From Megalonaias nervosa (taxonomy: Eukaryota > Mollusca > Bivalvia > Unionida > Unionidae): a stretch of DNA of 64,000 nucleotides. Both the position numbers and the translations under genes were made by a program. Below are positions 12,387 to 25,138 of this stretch, piece after piece. The stretch spans positions 221,429 through 285,428 of the forward strand of contig JAECUM010000792.1 in assembly GCA_016617855.1 (NCBI GenBank), read 5' to 3'. The first letter of the stretch is position 1. The number at the start of each line of letters is the position of its first letter. The notes under the pieces were generated by a model. That model was not told where the DNA came from, did not search any database, and saw only the letters and a program-made list of their open reading frames with translations.

Positions 12387-13301
12387 TGTTACGTATATGT
12401 AATTAAATTGCTTGTGTGTTAGTTTTAAAATTCGTTTTTATTTTTTTTTTTGTTTCATTACATTGTTTTGTAATGATTAATTGCAGGGATTCGAAATTCT
12501 TTTTCAGTAATTCTGTTTATCTAAGACGTGAAACGTATTACATTAGTAATATTTTTAGTTTACCTTGGTCCGCGGTAGTGTAATTGCTACGCGAAAACGA
12601 TTGGCTATTGCCAAGGTCATTTCGTCTAGTCTAAATAAACAATGTTTTATTTTTGTATTTGTTTCAGAGTGATAGTAGATAGGGATTGTTCCTACGTGAC
12701 AAGTTACATTTTTCTTACTGCGTGTTTCAAGTGTTAGGAAACCTCGTAGTCTGTCTCGCGAGAACTGGATTATAATTCGGGTGAATATATAACCCTTTCT
12801 GAGCGCTCGTCAGTCAGTTGTATTCCTGATACCTAGAAGGCCGGATAGGTTATATTATTGTTGAAACCAGATTGTTTTTGAAGTTCATTTGTTTTTTTGG
12901 AATTTAATTATTTATTCTCTAGAAAACCAAACGAGAGTACCGTTTTATAAATTCTGGGAGAAGGAAATTCAGTGGAAATTTATTCTGAAATTATTCGGAA
13001 ACATAAGCTGTGATTCAGTTGAGAAATTGTTGGTTTTTGTACAAGGACCACATCTGACGTCATCGCCTTCATATTGGAACGTCGTCGAGATTCAAACTTG
13101 GATTCTAATAGAACTATTTAGTGATAGGACTTGTATTTTTCATTCTTAGGATTAAATTTTGGATTATATTCACAAACCGTAAGTCCCATTTACCAATTTT
13201 TACATTGTTTTCTAGGGAAATAAATTATTTTGCTAAAATATACAAAGCTTGTTGTCTTCGCGGTTTTCTCTTGTTATTATTGTACGAGCCTACACGTAAC
13301 A
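12387..13301 (+). mobile_element. Solo LTR nested in the gypsy 5' LTR
   Basis: This 915-base LTR starts TGTTACG and ends CGTAACA, with a perfect 4-bp target duplication TCAT at 12383-12386 and 13302-13305. A TATA box (TATATAA, 12786-12792) is followed after about 25 bases by a TCAGT initiator, and an AATAAA lies near the 3' end, so promoter and polyadenylation parts are recognisable. It is in opposite orientation to the host LTR and to the solo LTR at 25139, whose reverse complement it matches along its length. The open frames at 12889-13149 and 13121-13354 are not genes. Confidence 0.85.
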
Positions 13302-13305
13302 TCAT

Positions 13306-13508
13306 GCACATAGAGTATAATGAAGCTATTTTAGCTGTTTTCATAATGAAATAAAAGAAATTTTAAAAAAGTCAATCAGGTCAGGCAGAAATGAATTCAG
13401 TTTTGGACAAGGTTAAGTCCAGCAAACACTGTTACATTACAATAACATGTAATGAAATAAAAATAATTAAAACTAGCAAACAAAGAATTAAATCAAAGAT
13501 GCATAACA
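13306..13508 (-). repeat. 5' LTR of the gypsy element, second part
   Basis: After the nested insertion the sequence matches the far end of the LTR at 25139-26041 (ATGTAATGAAA, AAATAA, AATTAAAAC, ACAAAG/ACAAG) and ends in ATAACA. The exact end at 13508 is an estimate. Confidence 0.55.
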
Positions 13509-13860
13509 CAAGATCTGCTGTCCCCTAACAATTACAAACAGCCATGTGCTAGATCTGCTGTCCCATACTAATTGCAAACAATGGTGTGCTAGATCTGCTG
13601 TCCCATAACAATTCCAAACAGCCATGTGCTAGATCTGCTGTCCCATACTAATTGCAAACAGCAAAGACCTAGATCTCCTGTCCCATATGATACAGCTTAG
13701 TGCCAGATTCGTTGTTCTATAACAAAAGAGAACATCTTTGTCCTAGATACTCTGCTCCATACTAACTGCAAACAGTATAGGCCTTTATCTGTTGTCCAAG
13801 AATAACTGTGAACATATCTGTCCCACATCTGCTGTGCAATAACAAATGTGAACAGCAGTT
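13509..13860. repeat. 40-bp tandem repeat
   Basis: The unit AGATCTGCTGTCCCATAACA plus ATTACAAACAGCCATGTGCT is repeated about nine times, near-perfect at first and drifting later. It starts directly at the outer edge of the gypsy LTR. The 78-residue minus-strand frame inside it is a product of the repeat. Confidence 0.85.
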
Positions 13861-14214
13861 TTGTACTCACATAACTGACTGTGAGATCAGGGACCCTGAT
13901 CTGAAGGTCTGCTCTGTCTGCCACTAGACACACATTCCAGTAATTCTCAAATGAGAGACCCGCCTAATATTGTTTTTGAAAATGGGGAGTGAGTTCGTCC
14001 TCAGACTAAATGTGGGTTTGGATTCATATCATCAGATAAATATAGTATGCACAAGAAAATATGTTGCCATTATGTACAATAGTTTTACGTCTTGTATTTT
14101 CTTTTCCAACAATTTTTGAGGTTTGGTGAACAGCTTGATGTTTGTCTCTACTTAAATTCTCGAATTGGGAGCAACGTCGTGTTGTCTAGATAATTTTTTT
14201 ATTGTATTGGGGAT

Positions 14215-15060
14215 TTGATTGTATGGTTATTTATGAATGATTATTAATTTATTTTATTGGGTACTTAAATGTATGGCTATTTATGTATGGTTATTAATTT
14301 ATTTTTGGGTGTGTTTAAATGTATGTTTATTTATGTTTGGTTATAAATGTATTTCATTGTGTACTTAAAATTCATGATCATTTATGCACGGTTGTTAACT
14401 TATTGTATTGTGTATTTAAAATTCGTGATTATTTATGTATGGCTATAAGTTTATTTCATTGTGTATTTAAAATGGATGATTATTTATTTAAGGTTATAAA
14501 TTTATTTCATTGTGTATGTAAAATGGATGATTATTAATGTATGGTTATAAATTTATTTCATTGTGCATTTAAAATTCATAATCGTTTATGTATCGTTATA
14601 ATTTGTTTTCAGTGTGTATTTAACATTCATGATTATTTATGTATGGTTATAATTTGTTTTCATTGTGTATTTAAAATCCATGATTATTTTTGTATGGTTA
14701 TAAATTTTAGTTGTGCATTTAAAATTAATGATTATGCATGTATGGTTATAAATTTATTTCATTGTGTATTTATGATTCATGATTATTTGTGTATGTTATA
14801 AATTTATTTCATTGTATAACTTATTGTATTGTGTATTTAAAATTCGTGATTATTATTGTATGGTAATAAATTTATTTCATTGTGTGTTTAAAATAGATGA
14901 TTATTTATGTATGGTTATAATTTTTGTTCATTGTGTATTTAAAATTCATGATTATAAATGTATTTCATTGTATATTTAAAAATAATGATTATGTATGCAT
15001 GGTTATAAATTTATTTCATTGTAATTTTAAAATTCATGATTATTAACGTAAATTGTTCAT
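14215..15060. repeat. 51-bp tandem repeat with in-frame coding potential
   Basis: The unit is TGATTATTTATGTATGGTTA followed by TAAATTTATTTCATTGTGTA and TTTAAAATTCA, with about sixteen copies. As 51 is a multiple of three, the plus strand stays open through many units and repeats a 17-residue pattern such as DYLCMVINLFHCVFKIH (frames 14319-14537, 14541-14801, 14779-14979). Indels between some copies break it. I consider it a satellite, not a gene. Confidence 0.85.
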
Positions 15061-15149
15061 GCAAAAAAAAATTGCATGTTTATAATGTATGATTGGTTTC
15101 TTTGCAACCTAAAAATCCTTACTAAACATTGCTACAAAAACCACGGTAA

Positions 15150-15960
15150 GAAGAATAGAATGTAAGGGCATATAACTCCTGTAGTTGATGCACTGGAATG
15201 CTGGAAATCAAACTGACTCAAGGTCTTACCAATAGAAGCGCCATGTCTAACTGGGTTGAAATCCAAGAATCCTTGGTAATGGTATACTATAGAAACCTAA
15301 GGTCAAATAGACGGACAATTGGAATATAACTCTTGTCATGTTATGGAAAAAAATGACAACTGTTCAATGTTTTATCAATTCAAATCTGTAACTATTTGAG
15401 TTGAAATCCATCATACCTTGATAATGGTATGATGAGTAAACTAATGTCACGTGGATGGGGAATCAGGAAGCATAACTCTGGTAAATAAAGCCATGGAATG
15501 CTGGCCATTGAATTCTTTCCAGGTCCAATCAATATAACATCACATCCCAAATTTGTCTAAAACACAACATTGCATTGTAATGGTATGCTGATGAAATTAA
15601 AGTCAGGAGCACTTGTAATCGGGGACACAATTCCTGTACATGATGTGGAATGCTTACAATCCAACTCATTCAGCGTCTTTTCAATACAGAGATGCATCTG
15701 TGGTAAAGCTGAGCTGTACAAAGTTAGGAAAAAGGAATCAGGGCCATAACTCCTGTAGATGATGAAACGTATAGCTGGAAACTTAACTCTGAGGTCTCAT
15801 AACTTAAACTTGCACTCCACATTCGGCTGAGATCAATCAGATCCCAGCAAAGCTTTGCTGCAGAAATCAAGGTGTTGCTGGAGAGACAGACAGAAGGAGA
15901 ACGCGGTAACTATGGTGATCTATCAACGGTTCGAGTGAGCTCCTGATAAAGGTATACTGG
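15150..15960. repeat. Dispersed molluscan-type repeat, several copies in a row
   Basis: The words CATAACTCCTGTA, GGAATGCTGGAAATC, GGTTGAAATCCA and GGTAATGGTATGCTGATGAA recur about four times with a spacing near 170 bases. The same word set appears at 23830-24180. This matches a repeat type I know as frequent in bivalves. No coding function is seen. Confidence 0.6.
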
Positions 15961-17200
15961 TAAAAGAAACAAAGTTTAAATACAGGAACTGTCGGAAAGA
16001 CACGACGAATTTTTGTATAGTGGCTTTCGTTTCTTTTCTTCAAAATTGTGCGTTATTTTGCTTCTATAGATTAATTCAGCATCAAACAGTTATCTTGATT
16101 TACCCAGTTAAGACTTATTTTACCCAGTTAAGACTTTTTATATTAATTACTCGTGTGTTTCAAACAAAAACATGCTTTCTTAACAGTCTCAAAAATATTT
16201 GTGGAAATAAAATCGTGCCTCCGCCGTGTTTTAAGATGACCGTGTTAGTAATTGTGAAATCAACTGTATAGAACATGATGATGATGAATTATCTGGCACA
16301 CAACATCAATAACATTTGGGATCACAAGGAGGAAAGTCATAACATGTCTGCCTTGCTTCAAACCAGAACAAAGCTTTGTAAAGAGTCTAATTTCTCCTAT
16401 TACATCCATTCCAAAAGTCCAAGCAGATAACATTTATGTGGGAACCAAAGTTTACTGACGGGTTTCAGTTCTCACCACGCACCAAATGTCGCCATAATGC
16501 TAATATATTGCAAACGACACATTGGTTTCTTCTTCTTGTGAATTCCTTAACAAGTAAAATTATAATAACTTTTTCTGAATAAAAAGCAGTGTTACTGACT
16601 TAAGTTTATTTAAGTAATGCTTAGGAATCCTTCAATGTAATCCTTAAGAGAGCGTTTACATTGAGTGGATCAGGGGATCATCTTGTTTTGCATAGATGGA
16701 TCAAGTATTTATATATCATAAAAGCATACCAAGTTATTTGCCTCTATTAATAGTCAGTGTGATATAATATGGATTGTGCTTTACCTAAATAAAGTATCGT
16801 AAAATATCTTTCTCAGTAGTGTTTTTGGTACACATAATACCATCTCAATTTCCCTCACTGTACACTGTAAATAGAAATCTTCTAAATGGTTCTCAATCTC
16901 ATTATTCAATGGTATCTTTCCAATCACATGCTCAAAAGGTCACGGTTACATGTACATATGCACCAGAGAGTACTAACTATAATAAGCTTTGCATCATTTA
17001 CAAATATAAAAATATCGTATTTAAAATAAATTAATTCAAGGACAAAATGAAGAAAAATATATCTATTTGAAACATATAGATGGATTATTGTCATTCAAAG
17101 AGTACTGTACCTGTTTGCAATAAAATATTAGAAAGGCAATCTTCAGAGTCACAGTTCTATTTCTTCTTTATGTAGAAACAAATGCACGGAATTAAAATGA
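15960..17200. other. Intronic sequence, no gene seen
   Basis: This is AT-rich, with short unremarkable frames (16020-16271, 16819-17034). No motif, splice-bounded plexin-like exon or transposon gene was recognised. Confidence 0.45.
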
Positions 17201-17204
17201 TGTA

Positions 17205-17940
17205 TTAGTAGCATATGATGAATTCCTCAATATGGCCCCTCAGGACTGTATATTAGTATACGATGAATAACTAAATACGGTCACTAAGGACTGTATTTTG
17301 GATATGATGAATTCATCAATATTATCCCTCAGGACTGTGTAATAGTATATGATGAGTTCCTCAATATGGTTGCTAAAGACTGTGTATTAGTATATGATGA
17401 GTTCTTCAATATGGTTACTAAGGACTGTGTATTAGTATATGATGAATTCCTTAATATTGTCCCTCAGGACTGTATACTAGTATACGATGAGTTCTTCAAT
17501 ATGGTTACTAAGGACTGTGCATTAGTATATGATGAATAACTAAATATGGTCACTAAGGACTTTATTTTGGATATGATGAATTCTCAGTATTGTCGCTCAA
17601 GACTGTGTATTAGTGTATGATGAGTTCCTCAAAATGGTCACCAAAGACTCTGTATTAGTATATGATGAATTCCTCAATATTGTCCCTCAGGACTGTGTAC
17701 TAGTGTATGTGGTAATATGGTCACCAAGGACTGTGTATTAGTAAATAATAAATTCCTCAATGTGGTCACTAAGGACTGTGTATAATTACATGATGAATTC
17801 CCCAATATGGTCATCAACGACTGTATATTAGTAGATGATGAATGCCTCAATACGGTCACTAAGGACTTTGTCTTAGTACAATGTGAAATCCTCAATCTGG
17901 TAACTAACGACTGTGTATTAGCACCATATATGATAACTTC
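17205..17940. repeat. 45-bp tandem repeat encoding a 15-residue pattern
   Basis: The unit GATGAATTCCTCAATATGGT plus CACTAAGGACTGTGTATTAG plus TATAT repeats about sixteen times. In the plus frame it reads a 15-residue pattern like DEFLNMVTKDCVLVY, and stretches stay open because 45 is a multiple of three. Single-base indels and stops break the frame, so a gene is unlikely. Confidence 0.85.
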
Positions 17941-18019
17941 ATCAGTATGGTCACAAACGAAAGCATATATTTTCCTATCTATGAAGAGAAGTGAGAAGGT
18001 GGCTGACCCTCTTTAGTTC

Positions 18020-18560
18020 TTTATAGGTTTCCTTATTACCACAAATGCAAGCGATACATAACATTCGGCCTAGGATCTTATTCTAGTACACAAGTTATTC
18101 CTATAAATCCCTTTGTGTCTTTAAGCCACAATATCATTGACCTTTTGACACCTGAATAAACAAGTCTCTTCCATACCTTAAGTGCAAACCCTCCACAAAC
18201 GTTACTCAAAGTATGTGGTCCAAAACTTAACTTTTAATGCAAAAACTATTTATATTCTTTCATATTGACATTGACCATAAAATAAACAGTTCTCCTTCAT
18301 ACCAAACATCATCCACAAACTGTGGAGAAAGAACAGAAAGTTATTTGCTGAAACCATTTATATTATTTTGGACACAGTGACATTGACTTTAATCTTTTGA
18401 TACCAACATCAATAGGATTCTTCTTTAACCCAAGTCAGGTCTGTGAGGTAAAACTAGTGTCAGTCAGTGACCCTGACCTTTGAAAGAAAATTTCAATAGG
18501 CGTTTTCCTTATCTAAAGAGCAAACCACCCATAATGGTTAGTTTAAATCTGTTATATTTT
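18020..18560. repeat. Dispersed repeat of the TGACCTTTGAC molluscan type
   Basis: Repeated words are GACATTGACC, CTTTTGACACC, CAATAGG, GTCTTCCAT and ACCAAGTTTG-like segments in two to three imperfect copies. It resembles the widespread bivalve repeat that contains GTGACCTTGACCTTTGACC. This recognition is from memory. Confidence 0.5.
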
Positions 18561-20000
18561 ATATGTTATTGTTCATAAACCTTTTTTATTTACATCGCAG
18601 TGGTCTTGACATGCGACCTCAACATATAAGGTCTTCTTTCCTTCTTTAAGAATAATTTACTTGCATATTTTGACGAAGGTGGGTGTGGTAGAACAACATG
18701 TATTGTGCAATAAAGTAATCGTAAGAGATAGACGGGGTCACAGCAAAATAAGCTCTGTCAAAAGATGGTTATTTAACAAATTAGATGCAAAGGTATTTTC
18801 AAAGACTTTTCAGCGTGTTTTTAAGAACTTCCAAACTTTCCGCAGCAGTTGTTCTTTTGAGAAATTGAACTTTTTATATATGCTACTTTGTCTTTCATGA
18901 CATCTACATATTTTGTAACTCCTAGTACATGATTTTATCTACGTTTTATAAATTATATTCATAGTTATAATGAACACAGAAGATATTTAGCTAGTTTCAC
19001 CTCCGTGATTTGGATCTGTTAAGAGCCTAATATTATACATCATCTCTAAAAAGATGTCTAAGTATGTGTTTACAGTTATTAATAACAATATTAATCATAA
19101 TTTTTAAATGGAGTTTATGTCTTAATTTCTCAGTGGCTGATGGGGTTTCGATGTTTCTAGAATGATTCTGTAAAATCCCATTGTTTGGGCTAGGGCACAT
19201 GAATAGGCTAAGTCGACACAAAATGAGCAGTGTATTCTGTCACGTCGGGTCTTATGCAAAATACAGTCGCAAATTACATTGTATGTAATGAGAGAATAAA
19301 GGAATCAGATTCGTTTCCGATTTTAGAGTCATTCACATTTCTTGTGTAACTGTTGTAATTCTGCAGACGTGTTTTGTAATAATATATTTTTAAGAGGAAA
19401 AATCTTTGCTTGGACTGTTCAGATAAAATAGAATGTGGTCAATATTTGGACTATACTATTTCTCTGGAACTGTTATACATTATTTGAGCGCACTCTGGAT
19501 AATGCCATCTTGACAACGTCATGGTTATTGGAGGACCAGTACATTTCCGGTTTTGAAATTTATCGGGCACTTTTGATTAATTTGGGACTTGCGCAGACCT
19601 TTATAAGGACTAGTTTGGATCCACTTCATAATGCTATAAGTTCCTCCTCTGATATTTCCATGTATAACTTTAGTAATTAAACTGTTGTTTAAGTTTTACA
19701 AACTTTGTTTGTTTTTTTTTCTCTCTGTTCCTTAGTTGGTGACCATAGATTGGTAACAAAATACATAGTGTACAACAGTAGAAGAAAATGCAAACTCGTC
19801 CGCATGTTACTAGAGCAAAAGGGGAATTACTCCATATGGTAACTACCTGCACTGTCTGTCATTTGAATCCAGTCTGATCCCATTTTACTTATTTACTCAC
19901 TATTTTAACTGCTGAGGTTTGAAACCATCTCTGATATTATTGTATAATAACAAGATTTTCAAATTAATTACTGCGTTCCACATATTGAATGTCATTCATA
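18560..20000. other. Intronic sequence, no gene seen
   Basis: AT-rich sequence. The frames at 18661-18900 and 19435-19680 show no motif or homology I recognise and lack splice-bounded exon structure in keeping with the plexin gene. Confidence 0.45.
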
Positions 20001-20009
20001 TAGGACAAA

Positions 20010-21110
20010 GTGGACATTATTAGAACCCTTTCGGCGAAAACATGTCATAGACATCATCTATTTAGGGGGAGTAGTGAGAAAACATTTGTTAAAAATGTCA
20101 TCACGGCAGTTATATTTGACGTACGGCGGCTGGCCTTATTTTCATATAGGATCTACTGGGTAACAAATTACGTCTATTGCCGAATACCTCATATTGGCAT
20201 AGCCATCCATTTGGAGAGGAGTAGAGATAACAATATTTTCAAGATATGACATTCCATTCGAGGGTAGCAATATACAATTTTCAAACTGGCTTCTGTGGTG
20301 GCTGTACTGGACATCAGATCTGCACCATTTCATTTAAGACCAACTGGAAATCATAGACGTCTTCAAGTGAAAACCACAGGTCATCATGACTTTCTGTTCA
20401 AGTAGAGTTGTGACAACACCATTTTAAGATGGCTGCCACGACGGACATATTGGTTGTCAGATTGGCATCAATTTTATTTTCGACCAGCTAGACATAATAA
20501 GACGTATTTTGGTGAATACTCCATGTTGATATAACCTTCAGTTCATGAAGAGTAGTGATAACTTTTTTTTATTTTCAAGTATTTACTACAAGCAAATTTC
20601 AATCCAGGATGAAAATGATGATTATTTTATTGTTTAGGCTTCATTTAAATCTTCCAGACCAACGCTCAAAAACCAAAACAAACCAAACATTTTGTACAAT
20701 CCGACCGATCCCATTTTTACAATCTTACTGGAACCACGCTGTTTTTTATTTGGCCCTATATTCCTTTCAGGGGTAGTAGCGGTAACAAGATTGAGATGAT
20801 GGTCAATGTGGAGGCCATGCTGGATATTAGATTAGCACCATTCTCATTTAGGACCAATGTTACATCGTAAGAAATCTTTCAATGAAAATCCCATCTTGAA
20901 ATATCCATGCATTCAGGAGGAGTAGAGATAAGATTGTCAAGATGGCTGCCATGGTGGTCATATTGGAAATCTGATCGGCAGTATTTTCATGTAGGACCAA
21001 CAAGACATCTTAAGCTGTCTTTACTAAAAATCTCATGTTGATATATCCATCCATGCAGGACGAGTAGCGATATAATGATTTTCAAACATATCATAATTGT
21101 CCACTAGAAA
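20010..21110. repeat. Dispersed/tandem repeat with AAGATGGCTGCCA words, period about 200 bp
   Basis: About five imperfect units share CATTTAGGACCAA, AGTAGTGATAACA, CAAGATGGCTGCCA, GACATATTGG and CAGATTGGCA. A related copy is at 22820-23110. The 20010-20249 and 20142-20333 frames are on opposite strands of the same repeat and are not genes. Confidence 0.65.
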
Positions 21111-22470
21111 TTGAAAATAACCAATTATGAGTATCGTGGCTCATTTGAAAATGACACGTATTTATTTTGTATATTTACGTTTAAAATCAGGTGTTTGTTG
21201 TACACATGACTTCTCTCTTTCTCTGTGAATAATCACGTTTACAATGTCTATGCACCAATTATAATTTGTAAAGGCTATAGTTTTATTAATGACCGACAAT
21301 AATGATTTTTTTTTCGAGACAAGGAAGCCGGTGCCTGGGCTGGCATGTTAAGCTTACAAGCAAAGCATTACTCTAAACATGTAATGATTGTAGGTCAAAG
21401 ATTGCAGAAGCATGCTGCAAAATAGATTGCTTAGCTTTAGAATGATTCAACTTAAATCTGAAGAAAATATATCATGGGTATTAGTATAAATATAGCCAAT
21501 GAAAAATCTTTAACCAAAACTGTGACACAAATTTTCTATGACATTGACCCAAATGGAAACAGAGAGAACAAACGTGTTGTAGAAAAAAAATTGTCTTGGC
21601 TTCATAATAAGTCAAGCCAAGTATCTTTAGGAAAAATATGGAAGTCAACATCTTGAACTAGAAGCTTAATATACTGTTTACGATGACACCAAGCCAAACA
21701 TCATGTAATTATATCACATGGTTTATGAAATATATGGAAGTAAAAAACTGTATCTAGAATCTTTAGAAACTGTTGATAATGAGGCCAAAGTTGTAATAAT
21801 GACTACTATATTTTGTTTCCCAATAATGTGTAATTTTAAAATCTTTGTTTGGAACAAAAAAACAGAATTTTGTGTAAATGTAAAATTTGACTAAAATTTT
21901 AGTTACACTAGGGATCAGAATGCTCAGGCATTTAGATCATAACAATCACTGACATAAATCACAACAACAATTATTATTTAAATTTTATCAACAATATGTC
22001 AACGTTTGAAGTATATTTTTTGTTTCAAATAGTGAAAGGCGAATACAGTGGCAACCCCTATGTCAACAGATACCATTTTCCTTGCAAGTTGTCTAGGGCA
22101 TGAACGACATTTCTAGTGTGTTATTTGAAATAAATTTAGAATCTGTGGGGAAACATTGTCCCCCGCAAAAGGAATGCTAGATCTTAACATATACAAATCT
22201 TGATCTAGCCCTTGGCCTAACATTTGTTTCATCTTTAACTAGTTATGTGCTCTTAAAATAAGGGAAGTGAGCTAATGTTTATATACAACTGTAAAGAATG
22301 TTTGTCAAAATTGTCAAGAAATTTTGCTATGTATATCAATAGATGTTGGAATGGAATCTAGATGTTCTGGAAAAATACTTTCCAATACATTTCCTCAAGC
22401 ACAAATATATTAATGTAAAACAAGTTCCACTCTGTTAAACATTCACTGCAGGATTATCAGTACCAACCTT
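21110..22470. other. Intronic sequence, no gene seen
   Basis: AT-rich sequence on the 3' side (minus strand) of a plexin exon. The 60-residue frame at 21474-21656 has no recognisable motif. Confidence 0.45.
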
Positions 22471-22473
22471 CAC

Positions 22474-22624
22474 CTGTTTGGATCGGTGGCAGTTGATTGG
22501 GAGACGGGGTATCACATGTGATGGTCATGTGATATTTTTTCTTTGCTTGGATCTTGATACTGACATTTCCAAGGCTGAACTCACATTTATACACTCCCCT
22601 GATATACACATAGACGGACTCCAA
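22474..22624 (-). CDS. Plexin-like receptor, exon d (Ig-like linker between PSI-1 and PSI-2)
   Basis: This 151-base exon has a TTTCAG acceptor (22625-22626) and a GTGAAGG donor (22473-22472). It starts in phase 0, matching the end of the exon at 26451, and leaves one G, matching the two bases that open the next exon at 2846. The frame reads SVYVYIRGVYKCEFSLGN, a basic strand (SIKIQAKKKYHMTI) and TCDTPSPNQLPPIQ. The Y-x-C-x-F strand paired with an x-C-D-T-P-x(5)-L-P-P segment is typical of the plexin linker that follows the first PSI domain. The extracellular segment would be stabilised by this Cys pair. The other two frames are closed. Confidence 0.78.
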
Positions 22625-22819
22625 CTGAAAATACAAAATCAGTGAATACTAGCATACCAGTACATGTCGGACAGCCACCAATTGGTAACTATTAATAATG
22701 TGAAGCAAGAATCCACTGAAGTGACTAGTGGTATATTGATAAAAACATTTCTTTTTAGGAATTTAAGATAAGTCTGCTTCTTCCTTTTAACTTCTTAGTG
22801 TTGAAACCATGCTTTAATA

Positions 22820-23110
22820 TTCATTAGCTGAAGAATTATTGTCAACATGGCTGCTGTCATGTTGGATGCAATAACGGCTTTATTTATTTTCACTTCACAC
22901 AACCTAGAAATCAGAAGAAGACTATTAATGAATATTGGATGTTCATATGACCAGCCATGTAAAATTTTGAATAACACAATATTCAATCTAGCTGCCGTGG
23001 TGACCATAATGTATGTTAGATTGGCATCGTTCTTACTTTAGGACCAAATTGAGGTCTTCAGACGTCTTCTGATGTAAACCCATGTCAATGTGACTTTCGG
23101 TTTAGCAGAA
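22820..23110. repeat. Copy of the AAGATGGCTGCCA-type repeat
   Basis: It shares TCAACATGGCTGCTGTCATG, TTAGATTGGCATC, TACTTTAGGACCAA, GACGTCTTC and TGACTTTCGGTT with the repeat at 20010-21110. Opposite-strand frames at 22795-23041 are products of it. Confidence 0.6.
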
Positions 23111-23820
23111 GCAGAGATGCATTTTGACCAAGGCTGCAATGTAGGCGAGAGTGAGTGTCACATCTGCAAGATTTTAATTTACTACCTAGTAGAGATCATA
23201 TAAAATGTTGCAGGAAAAGCACCATGTTGATGTTATTAAAGTTTTAATAAGATTTTCAAACACATCTGACCAAAACCATGTACATTGAAACAAATACCAT
23301 TATCACTCTCGTCACAATTGCACTAAAACGAGACCTTGGCAGGAAAGATGTGTTCCTACCACATTTGTTGTTAGGTTTAATATCCCACCATGATGACTGA
23401 AAAAGACTACAACCACGAGATGTCCCTACCACATTTGCTGTGGGGTATTAGAATTAGATGTCACACTGCGTGTCTACTTAAACTTTTAGAGTGTTTGATA
23501 AAGAGAGAAGTTACAATCTACACTAATAAAAATAACAAAACGAGCAAGATAGGTAAAGGAAAAAGCAAATGAATAAAAATTAAATTTCTACTGTTTGTAA
23601 CAATTAATATAAATGCTATATTCATCAACATTTATCCCCCTCAATTATTCTCATGTAGCTCCATCATTGGCAGGTAGTCTTCATCATCTATATGTAGGCC
23701 CAATCATCCATATATCGCACATATCATCCATATGTACCCATAATCCACCTGCAATTAGCAGAGACCCAGATCTTGCATCATATATAGAGCAGAAGGTCGG
23801 GTTTTAAACTGTTTGCTTAA
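23110..23820. other. Intronic sequence, no gene seen
   Basis: A short duplicated motif (CCTACCACATTTG, near 23355 and 23425) is the only structure noticed. Confidence 0.4.
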
Positions 23821-23829
23821 ATAACAAAT

Positions 23830-24180
23830 GGCATTGACTTTAATATCATGCAGGACGGGCAGTCAGGCGGCATAACTCCGGCTTATTTAGCTGTGGAACA
23901 CAGAAAATTGTCTCCTCAGGTAGAGCTGCTTAAATCATTTGGTTAAAATCCACCAATCCTTGGTAAAGTTAAGATGTGGAAATTAATATTAGAAGGATGG
24001 AAAAAGCAGGGACCATAACTCTTTTAAAAAAGGACAGAAATGGCTAGAAATCAAACCATTTTAATTTCTCATCAATATAAAGCGCATATCAAATTTGGTT
24101 AACATCCAATAATTTCCAGTAAAGTTATCTTGTGGGAACCAAATTTCGGACGGTTAAACTGGTATGGTTACTCCAGGGAT
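23830..24180. repeat. Dispersed molluscan-type repeat
   Basis: The words GGCATAACTCC, GGTTAAAATCCACCAATCCTTGG, CATAACTCTTTTA and GTTAACATCCAATAATTTCCAG repeat the pattern seen at 15150-15960. Confidence 0.6.
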
Positions 24181-25138
24181 TTAAAACAAATTAGGTTAAT
24201 TTAAATCTAAATAGTTAGACCACATTAGGGTCCAATTACGTACAAGAAATATTGGTGAAATCTGTATCAGCAGGTTATGTAGGTATATATGTATGTATTA
24301 TGATGCATTATGGAGTTTAAGAACATATCAGCATAATATTGGCTGTACAGTACGTATGACAAGTCAGTTTCTAAAGATATATCTGTGTATGTATGCTGTA
24401 ACAATTAAGATGACAAAATCAGTATCATACAGCAAATTTCTTGATTAAAGTACACCTGTCCATGGAACCAGTCTATTAAAAGGCATGCTTACATATAGAA
24501 GAAACCGGTCTCGGTAGTTTCATCGTGAAGCTATCAAATCAAATAATGGCCATGCATGTTGACAAATTAATTCTAAATGACATAATTAGATTGCATACTG
24601 ACAGACATACAGGTCCATAAAACCAGGCAAGACCTAGAAGATCGTGCAATAAACCTCCTTACTTGTCCCATTAATATGTGTGCTGTCCCTTAGGTTTATT
24701 ATACGTATCAAATCAAGACAAGTAGCATGTGTGTTAATTACACAACAAATTCAGGACATAAAAAATATAGAGACTAATTGAATGAAAAATGTCTTATTGC
24801 AGGATCTCTACATGTCATAACTTGTGATTAACTTTGAGCAAACTTTTAAACGATGCCTCAAATAATCAAACGGAAGCTTTAAAAAATGAAAACGAATCAC
24901 CATTTGAGACAAGAAAGAACTTCATGTTTCAACTGGCTTCGAGTTATATATGTCAGCGATCAATGATTATTTGGTAATTATATGTATGATATAATCTCAT
25001 ATAAAAGAATACATGCTCACTTCGGGTGAGGTTTTAACTGTACACCGAATAATGAAATAATCGAGATCGACATCAGGGACTTGCATTGCTGCTTACAGTT
25101 TGCCTATAAATAATCTATGCACATGTATTATTAATAGG
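24180..25138. other. Intronic sequence, no gene seen
   Basis: AT-rich sequence up to the solo LTR. Nothing recognisable. Confidence 0.4.

Larger units (their letters stand above)
7186..13508 (-). mobile_element. Truncated Ty3/gypsy retrotransposon, Gmr1-like gene order
   Basis: Reading down the minus strand the order is 5' LTR (13508-11749, interrupted), primer binding site, gag, aspartic protease, integrase, reverse transcriptase. The element then stops just after the reverse transcriptase/RNase H border, and no RNase H or 3' LTR is visible. Integrase upstream of reverse transcriptase is the copia-like order known for Gmr1-type gypsy elements, while the integrase and reverse transcriptase sequences themselves are gypsy-like. 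All genes carry stops and shifts, so the copy is dead. It sits in the plexin intron on the same strand as the gene. Confidence 0.85.

Noticed and set aside
14319..14979. Possible repeat protein of 17-residue units
   Set aside because: Several stops and indels between units, extreme AT content, no start context.
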